DNA of 64,000 bases from Candidatus Methylomirabilota bacterium (lineage in GTDB: Bacteria > Methylomirabilota > Methylomirabilia > Methylomirabilales > Methylomirabilaceae). Numbering within the stretch: position 1 is the first letter of the stretch; every line of letters begins with the position of its first letter. Below, piece after piece: positions 20,999 to 30,023 of this stretch. Made by a program: the position numbers and the translations under genes. The notes below the pieces were generated by a model, which saw only the letters and a list, made by a program, of their open reading frames with translations, was not told where the DNA came from and made no database searches. Where the stretch lies: NCBI GenBank assembly GCA_016207095.1, contig JACQQF010000054.1, positions 21,792-85,791 on the forward strand, written 5' to 3'.

Positions 20999-22132
20999 AT
21001 GCCGCAAGGATTCAACTTAAATCGCCGGAACTTTTTACGCGCAGGTGCCGTTGTGGGAGGAGCGGTTTTGGTCGGCGCCCCCGTGGGCGGTTCGGGAAGA
21101 TGGCTGGCGCGGGCGCAGACCAGCGCGCCCCCAACCGTGGACCGTCTGGCGGTCCGGGTGGTCGTCGACAACCAGCATGACGTCATCGTCAAGAGCGCCA
21201 AGGTCGGCACGGTTGACGTGCAACGTGTCGGCTGGAGCCTGGGGCCGAATCTCAACAAGCAGCTCCACAGCGAGTTCGGTCTCGGCTTTCACCTCGAGTC
21301 CCACCGAGGCGGCGAGACGCGCAACTACCTCCTGGACTTCGGCGCCAGCCCGGTGGCCGAGCTGAACAACCTCGACATTCTCAAAGTCGACCTGGCCGCG
21401 ATCGACGCGCTCATCCTCAGTCACGGGCACTTCGATCACTTTGGGGGCCTGGTCCCGTTCCTGAAGCGAGACCGAGCGAAGATGCGCAAGGACCTAGGGC
21501 TCTATGTCGGCGGCGAGGATACCTTCTGTTACCGCTGGGTCGAGCCGCCGACCGGTCCGCGCCTGAGCACGGGAGTCCTCGATCGCCGAGACCTAGCCGG
21601 CGCCAACGTCCGGATCGTCATGGCCGAGAAACCCGCCGTCATCGAAGGACACGCCTTCACCACCGGCGCCATCCCGCGGAAGAGCTTCGAGAAGGCGTAC
21701 CCGACCCCCAAGGTGGAGATTGGGATGCGGGATGGAGCCGGCTGCGACGCGTCTCACTTCTCCAAGGAGGAGCAGGAGGGGAAGATCGTTGTCGATAAGT
21801 TCCGCAACGAGCACGCGACCTGTTTCAACGTCAAAGACCGCGGGCTGGTGGTGATTTCCTCTTGCGGTCATGCCGGGATCGTCAACACCGTCAAGCAGGC
21901 CCAGGCCGTCTCGGGCGAGAAAAAGGTCCACGCCGTGATGGGAGGCTTCCATCTCACCCCCGCGCCCGACTCCTACATCGCGCAGGTGGTCCAGGCCCTC
22001 AAGGAGATCGATCCGGACTACCTGGTCCCGATGCACTGCAGCGGCGCGGGATTCGTCCGAGCTGTGCAGAAAGAGATGCCGGACAAACTCATCGTGCCCT
22101 ACACCGGGACCCGTTTCATCTTCGGAGGGTGA
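20999..22132 (+). CDS. Tat-exported metallo-beta-lactamase-fold hydrolase
   Basis: 377 aa from the ATG behind AAGGAGGAAACAGACC. A twin-arginine signal (NRRNFLRAG, residues 8-16) is followed by the MBL zinc motif SHGHFDHFGG with H142, H144, D146 and H147, further histidines in SSCGHAGIVN and GGFHLTP, and a C-terminal PMHCSG. Such 7,8-dihydropterin synthase-like/MBL proteins exported by Tat have mostly unknown substrates. The folded, metal-loaded enzyme would act in the periplasm. Confidence 0.88.
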   Translation: MPQGFNLNRRNFLRAGAVVGGAVLVGAPVGGSGRWLARAQTSAPPTVDRLAVRVVVDNQHDVIVKSAKVGTVDVQRVGWSLGPNLNKQLHSEFGLGFHLESHRGGETRNYLLDFGASPVAELNNLDILKVDLAAIDALILSHGHFDHFGGLVPFLKRDRAKMRKDLGLYVGGEDTFCYRWVEPPTGPRLSTGVLDRRDLAGANVRIVMAEKPAVIEGHAFTTGAIPRKSFEKAYPTPKVEIGMRDGAGCDASHFSKEEQEGKIVVDKFRNEHATCFNVKDRGLVVISSCGHAGIVNTVKQAQAVSGEKKVHAVMGGFHLTPAPDSYIAQVVQALKEIDPDYLVPMHCSGAGFVRAVQKEMPDKLIVPYTGTRFIFGG

Positions 22133-22245
22133 GTCCGAACGTATCGTTGAAGTAAGGAGGCAGGGCGATCACCGAGAAAGACCAGCCCTTGATGGTCCCG
22201 GCAAAGTAGCAACACCTCGCTCACTCATGCCAAACGATATCCTGG

Positions 22246-23055
22246 ATGGCTGAAGATATCTCGCGTAACACGCTCGCCCACGCCCATCCGAAAGAGGTCC
22301 GAGGGCTGATCCGCCAGGGCAAGTGGCGGCAGCCGACAGCGGGCCTCTGCCAGGGGCGTGTCCAGGCCAACCTCGTCATCCTGCCGAGAGACCTCGCCGA
22401 CGACTTTCTAGTGTTCACCCAGCGGAACCCCAAGCCATGTCCGCTCCTCGAGGTCACAGGACCCGGCTCGATCGAGCCGGTCCAAACCGCTCCGGGCGCC
22501 GATCTACGTCAGGACCTTCCCAAGTATCGGATCTACCGCCACGGACAGCTCGAGGCCGAGGTGACCGACCTGATGGCGATTTGGCAGGATCACCTGGTGA
22601 GTTTTCTGTTGGGGTGCAGCTTCACATTCGAGGCGGCGATGCTCCAGGCAGGGGTCCCGGTGCGGCACCTTGAGGAGGGGAAAAACGTCCCGATGTATAT
22701 CACCAACCGGCCCTGCCTGCCGGCCGGCATCTTTCAAGGGCCGCTGGTGGTCAGCATGCGTCCGGTTCTACCCGTGCTCATCCCCCAGGCAATTCAAGTC
22801 ACCGCTAAATTCCCCTCCGCCCACGGCGGGCCGGTGCAGGTAGGCGATCCCGCCTCGCTAGGGATACAGGGCCTGTCGCGGCCCGACTTCGGAGATCCGG
22901 TGACGATCCGGGCGAGCGAGGTGCCGGTCTTCTGGGCCTGCGGGGTCACCCCTCAGGCGGTTGCGATGCGGGCGAAGCCGCCGCTGATGATCACGCACGC
23001 CCCGGGCCACATGTTCATTACAGATCTGAAAGACGAGGATTTAGCGGTCTACTGA
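22246..23055 (+). CDS. DUF1445 family protein (putative hydro-lyase, YcsI-like)
   Basis: 269 aa, family length. Landmarks: TAGLCQGRVQANLVILP (about 31-47), VSFLLGCSFTFEAAM (about 119-133), YITNRPC, SAHGGPV, and the C-terminal VFWACGVTPQAV and THAPGHMFITDL. Members have been linked to D-glutamate cyclase and hydro-lyase activities and often lie with pxp (ycsF) genes, though here pxpABC is 20 kb away. Enzyme activity is inferred from family only. Shine-Dalgarno is poor. Confidence 0.85.
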   Translation: MAEDISRNTLAHAHPKEVRGLIRQGKWRQPTAGLCQGRVQANLVILPRDLADDFLVFTQRNPKPCPLLEVTGPGSIEPVQTAPGADLRQDLPKYRIYRHGQLEAEVTDLMAIWQDHLVSFLLGCSFTFEAAMLQAGVPVRHLEEGKNVPMYITNRPCLPAGIFQGPLVVSMRPVLPVLIPQAIQVTAKFPSAHGGPVQVGDPASLGIQGLSRPDFGDPVTIRASEVPVFWACGVTPQAVAMRAKPPLMITHAPGHMFITDLKDEDLAVY

Positions 23056-23149
23056 CGGCTTGCTGTTGCAGCAATTATTGAATGACGTAAAGCCTGAAGG
23101 ACAATGCAGTAACATATTGAGTTATATGAACAACACGCGTATCACGTTG

Positions 23150-23226
23150 TGGTGGCGGTGACTGGACTCGAACCAGTGACTCCGCGGATATGAGCCGCGT
23201 GCTCTAACCGACTGAGCTACACCGCC
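23150..23226 (-). tRNA. tRNA-Met (anticodon CAT), CCA encoded
   Basis: Read leftwards: acceptor GGCGGTG (23226-23220) pairs with CACCGCC (23160-23154), then discriminator A and encoded CCA. D-arm GTAGCTCAGTCGGTTAGAGC, anticodon loop CTCATAT (CAT) and T-arm CTGGTTCGAGTCCAG are complete. Body features resemble elongator Met; tRNA-Ile(CAT), with lysidine-modified C34, cannot be excluded by eye. Confidence 0.93.
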
Positions 23227-23282
23227 GTGAGAGTACCCTGAGCAGGAGTAACAGAAGAATCTACAGAGAGGGGCCCGGAGCG

Positions 23283-23313
23283 AAAAAAGAAAAACAGGGC
23301 CATTCCCCTGTTT
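23283..23313 (-). terminator. Rho-independent terminator reading leftwards
   Basis: Stem AAACAGGG (23299-23292 side) with CCCTGTTT (23306-23313), 6-base loop, followed on the minus strand by TTTTTCTTTTTT. It lies just upstream of tRNA-Met, between that gene and a TTGACA on the same strand (23362-23357), so it may stop antisense or leader transcription entering the tRNA. Confidence 0.6.
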
Positions 23314-23390
23314 CGCTGGCGGACCTCGATAATTATGTACGGTATACTGCCAATAATGTCAAGGGCTCTTTTCCCGTCGGCACTAATATG

Positions 23391-23419
23391 TTGACACAGC
23401 GCGTCGTTTGAAATACAAT
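23391..23419 (+). promoter_or_regulatory. strong sigma-70-type promoter for the small monooxygenase-like gene
   Basis: -35 TTGACA (23391-23396), 17-bp spacer, -10 TACAAT (23414-23419), 11 of 12 consensus bases; about 98 bp before the gene start. Confidence 0.6.
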
Positions 23420-23516
23420 GCTTTGAACTGAAATCCTGCCCCGGGAGTTCCTCGGTCGTCTGAGTCGTTCAGGTCACCTGGAATCCCATCAACGAAAATT
23501 CGATTTGGAGGAGAAT

Positions 23517-23834
23517 ATGTTCGCAAGACAAGTCTGTCTGAAGCTTCGTCCGGGAAGGGCCATCGAGTACTCTCGAACGCTCGAGAACGAGATCATCCCA
23601 ATTCTGCGTGAGCAAAAGGGGTTTTCCGACGAGATCTCCTTCGTCTCGGGTGAGCGCAGCGAGGCCGTGGCTATCAGCCTGTGGGACGCGCCCGAGAGCG
23701 CAGAGGCGTATCATCGCGAAACGTACCCGGGCGTGTTGAAGGCACTCGAAGGCGTGATCGACGGCGAGCCGCAGGTGGATACCTTCGCGGTCTCCAACTC
23801 GACCTTCCACAAGATTCCGAACCTACCTCGGTAG
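23517..23834 (+). CDS. small ABM-like (dimeric alpha-beta barrel) protein
   Basis: 105 aa from the ATG at 23517, preceded by GGAGGAG. An RQVCLKLRPGRAIEYSRTLE start, a central QKGFSDEISFVSGE and LWDAPESAEAYHRETYPGVL fit the antibiotic biosynthesis monooxygenase/heme-degrading-like ferredoxin-fold family, typically small dimers. Substrate unknown. Monocistronic, with a strong promoter and a palindromic repeat at its 3' end. Confidence 0.7.
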   Translation: MFARQVCLKLRPGRAIEYSRTLENEIIPILREQKGFSDEISFVSGERSEAVAISLWDAPESAEAYHRETYPGVLKALEGVIDGEPQVDTFAVSNSTFHKIPNLPR

Positions 23835-23841
23835 TTTTCCA

Positions 23842-23902
23842 CCCAACCTCTCGCTTTTCCTCTCCCCCACTGGGGGATGGGGGAGAGACGAAGGTGAGGG
23901 TG
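23842..23902. repeat. GGTGAGGG-type palindromic repeat, copy B
   Basis: ACCTCTCGCTTTTCCTCTCCCCC paired with GGGGGATGGGGGAGAG and AAGGTGAGGG. It lies between two convergent genes and could serve as a bidirectional mRNA 3' end. Confidence 0.6.
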
Positions 23903-23930
23903 ATCCTCAACGGCACGCGCGATGCTATTG

Positions 23931-24887
23931 TCAGAGCAGAGCGCCTTGCTTGCCCTTTCTCTCCTCGGGAACCCCGATCTTCTTGACGGCGTCCTTGATC
24001 GCCGGAAAGGCCTTGACGAACTCCTCACTCACCGTCGCCGTGGCCGGCACTCCAATCTGACGCGCCATCATCAAGGCATTCGCCGGCGCCTGGCCCCGCA
24101 CATGGTTGTTGAAGAAGATCAGGACTTTGGCCTGGCCTGTCGCCGCTATCCGCCGAACTCTCTCCGCGAACGGCTTCAGCTCCTCTTCTGAGTAGAGGTA
24201 GTCATACCGCTCCTCTGCCGTCTCGTGCGCCCTCCACTTCGCCCGGTTCCTGCCGTGAAAACGTAGGTACATGAGCCGCTGCGGCTCCAGCTCCTGCCTG
24301 ATCGTGCTCTTCAATTCCGGCATGTCGATGAAGGCCCACCCTGCGCCCCACGCGGCAAGGAGCGCCTCGGTCTCTTTTGAATACTGACCCCACGAGGCAT
24401 GGCGCAGCTCGACTGCCGAGGGATAGTCCGTGAACCGCTTCAGGATGTTCGAGACGGTCTCTTGGTTCTGAGGCGTTCTCCCAAACCACTCGGAGAACTG
24501 GACCAGCAGGCAGGCGAGCTTACATTCTTCAGCGATCGGATTGATGCCGCGCCTAAACTCGTCGTAGTCCTGTTGCGTCACGTCCGGCTCAGCGCCAGTC
24601 GCCCTTTTGAACATCCCAGGATGAGTGAACTTCTGCCACACCTTGATCGAGAACTCGAAATCCTTCGGCGTCATCTTGACCCAGTCCCTCGCGGTCCGAG
24701 GGTCGATGAGCCGATAGAAGGTGGAATTTACCTCCACGGTGTTGAAGACCTTGCTGTAGAGTTCCAGCTCGTTCCTGACCTTCGCCGGGTAGAAGATCCC
24801 GTTCCAGGTCCCCTCCCCCTTTGGATAGGACCAGCCCGAGGTGCCGACGCGTACGTGCTTCTCAACGGCCTCGTTCATCCCTGCCAT
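23931..24887 (-). CDS. DUF72 family protein (YecE-like)
   Basis: 318 aa. VRVGTSGWSYP (12-22) is the DUF72 signature, followed by FNTVEVNSTFYRL (about 48-60), FEFSIKVWQKFTHP (about 77-90), AVELRHASW and a C-terminal IFFNNHVRGQAPANALMM. The family has a TIM-barrel fold; no biochemical role is established. Alone on its strand, preceded by an AT-rich gap and repeats. Confidence 0.9.
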   Translation of the reverse strand: MAGMNEAVEKHVRVGTSGWSYPKGEGTWNGIFYPAKVRNELELYSKVFNTVEVNSTFYRLIDPRTARDWVKMTPKDFEFSIKVWQKFTHPGMFKRATGAEPDVTQQDYDEFRRGINPIAEECKLACLLVQFSEWFGRTPQNQETVSNILKRFTDYPSAVELRHASWGQYSKETEALLAAWGAGWAFIDMPELKSTIRQELEPQRLMYLRFHGRNRAKWRAHETAEERYDYLYSEEELKPFAERVRRIAATGQAKVLIFFNNHVRGQAPANALMMARQIGVPATATVSEEFVKAFPAIKDAVKKIGVPEERKGKQGALL

Positions 24888-24911
24888 CCACGCGATAAAT
24901 ACTTATACGCT

Positions 24912-25047
24912 GTCATTGCGAGCGACCAAGCTTCGCTGTTCCAGGTTCCGGGTTCCAGGTTCCACGTTACTTAGAACTTGGAACTCGGCACTTGGAACCT
25001 AGAACCCTGTTGAGATCGCCACGGCCACTTCGTTCCCTCGCAATACC
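24912..25047. repeat. REP-like repeat, GTCATTGCGAGCGA family, with an internal palindrome
   Basis: Starts GTCATTGCGAGCGACC and ends CCCTCGCAATACC. The middle holds GGTTCCAGGTTCCACG... and its approximate complement GGAACTCGGCACTTGGAACC, a second nested palindrome. Non-coding. Confidence 0.55.
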
Positions 25048-25095
25048 TCATGAGCCGCTGGCTCACCCATGGGCAGGAAAGTCCAGCATCCTCCC

Positions 25096-25142
25096 CTCAG
25101 GTCCCCTCTCCCCATCTGTGGGAGAGGGTCTGGGTGAGGGGG
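25096..25142. repeat. GGTGAGGG-type palindromic repeat, copy C
   Basis: CCCTCAGGTCCCCTCTCCCC then GTGGGAGAGGGTCTGGGTGAGGG, lying just past the 3' end of the DUF4412 gene. Confidence 0.6.
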
Positions 25143-25166
25143 ACTTCCAGAGCAAGAACTATTCAT

Positions 25167-26018
25167 TCAGTGCCCCATCATGTCGCGGAGCGTTTTCTTT
25201 GTGAATCCGGCCGGGGGCTGGAATTCCGCGGCTGGGATTGATCGGCTTTCCGCCTTGACGACCTCCATCGTTACCTCACCCTCGCTACGGTGCACCGTGC
25301 GCACCGGATATCCCTCACCTGCAAGCTTCCAGGCCGGGTCATCCCTTCGGAATCCATGTTGCCCCTTCATACGGCTACATCGCGGCACCAGCTTGGCCAT
25401 CTCGGATGCGAATCGCTGGAGTTTCTGGGGGTCGATCTCCCGCCAAGCGGCGATCCCGCTGGCAAGCCAGAGCTCCGACTCCGGCTTCCCATCGGCCAGG
25501 ACGTCATAGCGAACCGCCGGGTAGCCCGCGATCGTAGCCTGCTGGCCGGTCTTCTTGAGCTCGACTTTCGGCTCAACGCAGTCTTGGGGCGCCGGCCCGG
25601 TCTTCGGCGTCCGGGAACGCATCATCTGCTCGACCACCTTTCGCTGCTCCTCCGGCATGTCCTTCATCTGTTCCAGCATCTGTTTCATCGCCTCCGCCAT
25701 CTCGCCCGACATCGCCTGCTGTACCCCCTGCAACATCTGTCCGAACTCCTGGACGGTGGTGCTGATGTAGTGCCTTCCTTTGTAATCCACCTGGGTAATC
25801 GTCTCGGCATTCAGGTCCAGAATAACTGCCGCGAATGGAGCCCCATCCTCTCCCAACATCAGGGTCTTCATCCGGTTGGCCTGCAGTAGTACCTGCTGGC
25901 GGGTGCCTTCGCCGCCACCCTTCATCACTTGATCGATAACCCACCCGGCGGACGCCTGGCCCGTCCACACCAAGGCGGTGACCAGGGCCGCGCATGCGAC
26001 CACTCGATATCGAGACAT
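25167..26018 (-). CDS. secreted DUF4412 domain protein
   Basis: 283 aa from the ATG at 26018 (AAGGAG just upstream), with signal peptide MSRYRVVACAALVTALVWTGQASA. The middle is a Met/Glu-rich helical stretch (MSGEMAEAMKQMLEQMKDMPEEQRKVVEQMM, about 98-128), followed by a beta-rich part with GYPAVRYDVLADGKPESELWLA and a C-terminal VKAESRSIPAAEFQPPAGF typical of DUF4412/outer-membrane-lipoprotein-sorting-like folds. Likely a periplasmic binding or sorting protein; function not known. A potential operon with budA is broken by a 41-bp gap. Confidence 0.75.
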   Translation of the reverse strand: MSRYRVVACAALVTALVWTGQASAGWVIDQVMKGGGEGTRQQVLLQANRMKTLMLGEDGAPFAAVILDLNAETITQVDYKGRHYISTTVQEFGQMLQGVQQAMSGEMAEAMKQMLEQMKDMPEEQRKVVEQMMRSRTPKTGPAPQDCVEPKVELKKTGQQATIAGYPAVRYDVLADGKPESELWLASGIAAWREIDPQKLQRFASEMAKLVPRCSRMKGQHGFRRDDPAWKLAGEGYPVRTVHRSEGEVTMEVVKAESRSIPAAEFQPPAGFTKKTLRDMMGH

Positions 26019-26059
26019 TATCAGATCTCCTTTCATTGGATTATTGGATACCATACACC

Positions 26060-26863
26060 TCAACCCTCCGCCTTCTTGATCGCGTCCGACGTGCCGGCCT
26101 TGTTCAGGCCCGCCGACAGGAACGCGCCCGTCTCGGGGAGCTCGACGTGCAGGCCGGAGCTGTGATCGACCGCGAGTGTCGCGTCCTCGATCGTCAGGTC
26201 GAGGACGTGCCCGCCGCCCATGCGATCACCCGTAATGAAGTGCAGATGATAGCCCGCGACGGAGATCCCCTGCATGTAGTCGGGTGACCGGAACCCGGCG
26301 ATGATCCCGCTCACGTTCGTGAACTCGAACGTCGGCTGCGTCTGCACGACCTCGGTCAGCGGCTTGTAGGGCTTGGCCTGTCGCGGCACGGTGCGGGTCA
26401 GCACGCGTGAAAAGCGCCCATCGATCCGGATGGCATAAAAGAGGTTCCGGCTGGGTGCGAGGTCGTCGAGCCGCGCGTAGAGTTCGGACCGCGTCACAGG
26501 CTGCTCCAGCCGTCGCGTGACCTCGGGCGTGAAGAAGGTCATCACGGCAAACGGCGTCTTCTGCATGGGATCGACGACGTGCGCGGTGCCCTCCGATGTG
26601 AGCTGGAAGAACGTGCCGTCGATGGCGATCATCTCCCCGTCGAGGTCGTTGAAGGTGCCTAGGCCGAAGTCGCCGTGCTTCGCCAACTCGGCGTACGTGA
26701 CGTCGCCCTCATACACGCCCTCGAGCAAGGCGCTCACCATCGAGGTCTGCCACAGCTCGTGCGCCTGTGCGGCATCGTCGTGCAGCCGGCCGCCGCCGCT
26801 CCAGTGCGAGGCCACCGACCTGAGGAAGGCTCCGCAGGAGCCGAGAATGTTGTGATCGTGCAT
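26060..26863 (-). CDS. budA: alpha-acetolactate decarboxylase
   Basis: 267 aa. The zinc ligands H206, H208 and H219 lie in GYHLHFITGDRMGGGH, and VLDLTIEDATL follows, the defining C-terminal region. DFGLGTFNDLDGEMIAIDG (about 65-83) is conserved. It decarboxylates acetolactate to acetoin, in 2,3-butanediol metabolism or to divert excess acetolactate from branched-chain amino-acid synthesis. No acetolactate synthase or acetoin reductase is adjacent. Confidence 0.92.
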   Translation of the reverse strand: MHDHNILGSCGAFLRSVASHWSGGGRLHDDAAQAHELWQTSMVSALLEGVYEGDVTYAELAKHGDFGLGTFNDLDGEMIAIDGTFFQLTSEGTAHVVDPMQKTPFAVMTFFTPEVTRRLEQPVTRSELYARLDDLAPSRNLFYAIRIDGRFSRVLTRTVPRQAKPYKPLTEVVQTQPTFEFTNVSGIIAGFRSPDYMQGISVAGYHLHFITGDRMGGGHVLDLTIEDATLAVDHSSGLHVELPETGAFLSAGLNKAGTSDAIKKAEG

Positions 26864-26998
26864 GGTCTACCCCTCCCCTCAGCGGATGTGAGGAAAGACG
26901 ATATACAATACGCTGCCGTGGCAGCGTACACTCGATCGTCCCTCAGGGTGCGCTTCATCAAGACATTGAACGTTCAGTGGGCCTCAGGATCTCGATGC

Positions 26999-27559
26999 TT
27001 ATCTTTGGTACCTGCCCACCCGCTTGATTAAGCCGTTCGATGGTTCCCTTGTAGGATCGACGACTTTGCGTGAGGCCGCGATCCCGGTCACAGGCAGTTT
27101 CTCCCCGTCGACCAAGCCAACCTGAGCGAGCACCGAGGCTTGGTCCCAATAAATGCGCTCACCCGCGATCTTCCCGTCCTCAAACTGCACGACCACGACG
27201 ACGGCGACTTCAACTCGCCTGCCCGTGGGCGGCACGCCGGGGAGGATCCATGACATCTCGATCGTGTGTGTGAACTTGTGAATCAGTTCGTCGACGATAC
27301 GGTCCCGTCCCACTGTGCGCGCGACCGGGACAACCTCGGTACCTGACGGCTGGCCAGGAATGAAATACGTGCCGTAGAAGTGGCGAACCTCAGTATAGCC
27401 GACACCACCTGTCATCACGGGGACATGGTTGACGAAGGGGTCCGACGTCATCGTCGCCATCGTCGCCTCGATGCTCTTGGCCTGAAATTCGGCGGCCATG
27501 TGTCGCTCCCACACCTCAACCATCGTCCGTTGCTCCGGAGTAAGCTCATGACCACTCAT
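26999..27559 (-). CDS. SnoaL-like / ester-cyclase family protein (NTF2 fold)
   Basis: 186 aa. The pattern VEVWERHMAAEFQAKSIEATM, DPFVNHVPVMTGG, VGRDRIVDELIHKFTHT, VPPTGRRVEVAVVVVVQFEDGKIAGERIYWDQASVLAQVGL is that of polyketide-cyclase-like NTF2 domains with the GERIYWD ligand-pocket motif. Substrate unknown. AAGGAGG is 11 nt before the ATG. Confidence 0.8.
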   Translation of the reverse strand: MSGHELTPEQRTMVEVWERHMAAEFQAKSIEATMATMTSDPFVNHVPVMTGGVGYTEVRHFYGTYFIPGQPSGTEVVPVARTVGRDRIVDELIHKFTHTIEMSWILPGVPPTGRRVEVAVVVVVQFEDGKIAGERIYWDQASVLAQVGLVDGEKLPVTGIAASRKVVDPTREPSNGLIKRVGRYQR

Positions 27560-27747
27560 ACTCTACCGAACCTCCTTCTGTATCCCAGGTTACTGGCAGC
27601 CAACCGCGATCAGCAGGGCAACCAGGGAACAGGCCGCACTCGCCTCATGGTTACTCGCCAACTCATGCGACCCCTCCTTTCCGCTCCCGCGGTCCAACGA
27701 CACGAGCGAGGCCAGAGCGCGAGCCGCCCCATAACCCACGGACCACC

Positions 27748-28308
27748 CTAGTTGCCTTTGGGTGGGGGCAGGAAGGTGAGGCCGTAAGTCTTCCCCAGCT
27801 CCATCGCCTGTTCCGGGGTCGGCCTCGTGAGGGCATGGACCTCGTCGAAAAACCCAACGAAGCGGGCAGGAATGATCACCATCAGCACCTTGCTGGGCGT
27901 CGTCCCGACATTGCGGAAGGTATGCGGAATGTCCCTCGGGAGAAACGCGGTGCTCCCGGCTTTGGCGCGAACGCGCTGGTCCCCAAGCTGGAGTTCCAGC
28001 TCCCCTCCCAGCACATAGACCACTTCGTCTTCGTCCCGATGGACATGGAGGGGAGGGCCCCCACCGACGGGCGACACCTCCTCGATGACCGCATACCGGC
28101 CTTCGGTCTGCTCACTGCCGATCTTCACGGTAATGGCTTCCCCGAGCATCTGGAGGACGCGTTGTTCCCCAGGGCCAATGATGCTCTGGCCGTGCACGTC
28201 GGCAGCCTGCACCAGGGAACAACCTACCGCAAAGACCACCAATAGCGGCGCCAGACGCGGAGAGACGCGCTGCCCTGGACATTTCCAGTCGTTTGTGACT
28301 CGATGCAT
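27748..28308 (-). CDS. exported cupin-domain protein
   Basis: 186 aa from the ATG at 28308, preceded by GGAGGAGGG; an upstream frame-open start would add non-conserved residues. The N-terminus is a lipoprotein-like signal (LLVVFAVGCSL). The cupin metal motif is PPLHVHRDEDEVVYVLGGELEL and the second is DIPHTFRNVG. Probably a metal-binding small-molecule enzyme or sensor in the periplasm. Confidence 0.82.
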   Translation of the reverse strand: MHRVTNDWKCPGQRVSPRLAPLLVVFAVGCSLVQAADVHGQSIIGPGEQRVLQMLGEAITVKIGSEQTEGRYAVIEEVSPVGGGPPLHVHRDEDEVVYVLGGELELQLGDQRVRAKAGSTAFLPRDIPHTFRNVGTTPSKVLMVIIPARFVGFFDEVHALTRPTPEQAMELGKTYGLTFLPPPKGN

Positions 28309-28393
28309 GGTGTGGCCCTCCTCCCCTTCTCCCCAACCATTGAGTTCAGCCGCGCCCAGCTTCTGGGTCGATGGTCGGGCCAACGACCGCGGC

Positions 28394-29554
28394 TCAGCGG
28401 GGCGCCGCCGCCGGCAGAACCCGAAGCAGACGCCCCTCACCGCTGTCGGTCAGCACGTAGAGCAGTCCATCCGGTCCCTGCCGCACGTCGCGGATGCGCT
28501 CTCCCAGGTCGCTGAGGTACCGCTCCTCTCGCGCGACCCTGCCGTCCTTCAGTGTCAGCCTCACCAGGAGCCCCTGGTCCAGCGAGCCGATGAAGAGGCT
28601 TCCCTTCCAGTCGGGGAACGCGTCGCCCGTATAGAACGTCATGCCGGAGGGCGCGATCACCGGATCCCAGTAGTAGACCGGCTGCTCCATGCCGGGCTTC
28701 GCCGTGCCTTCGCCGATCCTCGCACCCGAGTAGTCCACGCCATAGGTGATGACGGGCCAGCCGTAGTTCTTGCCGGCCTCCGGCCGGTTCAGCTCGTCAC
28801 CGCCGCGCGCGCCGTGCTCCACGGTCCAGAGCTGTCCGGTCTGCGGATGGAGTGCGGCGCTCTGGACGTTCCGATGCCCGTATGACCAGATCTCGGGTCG
28901 CGCGCCGGCGCGGCCGACGAACGGGTTATCGCGCGCTACCGAGCCGTCCGGTTTGATCCGCATGATCTTGCCGATGCCGACCGACAGATCCTGCGCCCCG
29001 TCGGAGTATGCGGCCCGGTCACCCTGGGTCACGAAGAGGGTGCCGTCGCGGGCGAAGACCAGGCGGGATCCGAAATGGTTCGAGCCCCGCACCTTCGGCT
29101 GCTGCTGGTAGATCACCCGGACGTCCTCGAGCCGGCCCTCGCCGAGACGGCCCCGCGCCACGGCCGTGCCGGCCGTGCCACCTGCTCCGGGTTCCGCGTA
29201 GGACAGATAGACGAGGCGGTTGTCGGCAAAGCGGGGGTCCAGCGCGACATCGAGCAGACCGCCCTGCCCGCGTGCCAGGACCTGCGGCACGCCGGCGAGC
29301 GGCTCGGAGGCGCGACCGTCCCGTTCGACGATGCGTAGGCGCCCCGGGCGTTCCGTGACGAGCATGCGCCCATCAGGGAGGAAGACAAGCGCCCAGGGAT
29401 GCTCGAGCCCACGGGCGACGGTCTCGACGCGGACGGCCGCCTTCACCGGCGTCGGCGTCGGCGAGCGCGGCGCCTGGGCTTGGCTCTCCGCCAGCACCGG
29501 TGCGCCCGACGCCAAGCAGGCCACGATTACGATCCTCACCGTCTCGCGTGACAT
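28394..29554 (-). CDS. PQQ-dependent aldose/sorbosone-type sugar dehydrogenase
   Basis: 386 aa from [11 protein letters not shown] with a signal peptide ending about ASGAPVLA. The six-bladed propeller is recognised by [28 protein letters not shown] (about 49-76), [61 protein letters not shown] and [14 protein letters not shown]. It oxidises sugars in the periplasm with PQQ. A copy of its first about 35 codons lies at 32697-32815, within the integron. Confidence 0.9.
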   Translation of the reverse strand: MSRETVRIVIVACLASGAPVLAESQAQAPRSPTPTPVKAAVRVETVARGLEHPWALVFLPDGRMLVTERPGRLRIVERDGRASEPLAGVPQVLARGQGGLLDVALDPRFADNRLVYLSYAEPGAGGTAGTAVARGRLGEGRLEDVRVIYQQQPKVRGSNHFGSRLVFARDGTLFVTQGDRAAYSDGAQDLSVGIGKIMRIKPDGSVARDNPFVGRAGARPEIWSYGHRNVQSAALHPQTGQLWTVEHGARGGDELNRPEAGKNYGWPVITYGVDYSGARIGEGTAKPGMEQPVYYWDPVIAPSGMTFYTGDAFPDWKGSLFIGSLDQGLLVRLTLKDGRVAREERYLSDLGERIRDVRQGPDGLLYVLTDSGEGRLLRVLPAAAPR

Positions 29555-29595
29555 CTCCACCCCCCCCAGAGGTTCTGCGTCGGCTGAAGCGCGTC

Positions 29596-29602
29596 GTTAG
29601 GC
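29596..29602 (-). other. half attC at the distal end of cassette array 1
   Basis: GTTAGGC core directly after the stop of the last cassette gene. The partner arm (RYYYAAC) is missing; the PQQ dehydrogenase gene begins 41 bp away, so the array was truncated here. Confidence 0.45.
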
Positions 29603-29603
29603 A

Positions 29604-29936
29604 TCAATCCTGCAAACTACTCGGGGGCTGTAATCCAAGCATCTCGAACAATTCACGCATCTGCCGCTTTTTCTCCGGTGTGTCAATTTTCGCGTCTGCG
29701 GCATACTCCGACCAGAACAGGACATCGCGATAATCTCGCTTCGCGACGCTCAGAAAGTACCGAAGTTTTTCTTCGTCGCCTTCGCTCAGACTAATGATCG
29801 CCAACTGCACACGCTCGCGTTCACGCTCGTACGGATGAACGCCGTACGTGTCGAGCAGGGTCAGGACGCGTTCGCTTTCAGCACTTGGAAAGACGGAGCT
29901 TATGGCGGCGACCACGTCTTCGCGGGACTGGGCCAT
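29604..29936 (-). CDS. cassette protein of unknown function
   Basis: 110 aa from the ATG at 29936 (MAQSREDVV); upstream frame-open sequence belongs to the neighbouring attC. Predicted mostly helical and acidic, with LLDTYGVHPYERERERVQLAI and WSEYAADAKIDTPEKKRQMRELFEML. No signal peptide or membrane segment. Last gene of array 1. I do not recognise a family. Confidence 0.75.
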   Translation of the reverse strand: MAQSREDVVAAISSVFPSAESERVLTLLDTYGVHPYERERERVQLAIISLSEGDEEKLRYFLSVAKRDYRDVLFWSEYAADAKIDTPEKKRQMRELFEMLGLQPPSSLQD

Positions 29937-29945
29937 GCTTGGGAT

Positions 29946-30023
29946 GCCCAACGCTGGCGCTCAGCCGCCGCGACTATAGGGCCCTCCTCACGGGTCGCGG
30001 TCGGCCGAGGCGTATGGTTAGCC
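29946..30023 (-). other. attC site
   Basis: GCCCAAC (29946-29952) to GTTAGCC (30017-30023), with inner complementary arms GGCGCTCAGCCGCCGCG and CGCGGTCGGCCG. The stop TAA of the gene above lies in its right core. Confidence 0.7.
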
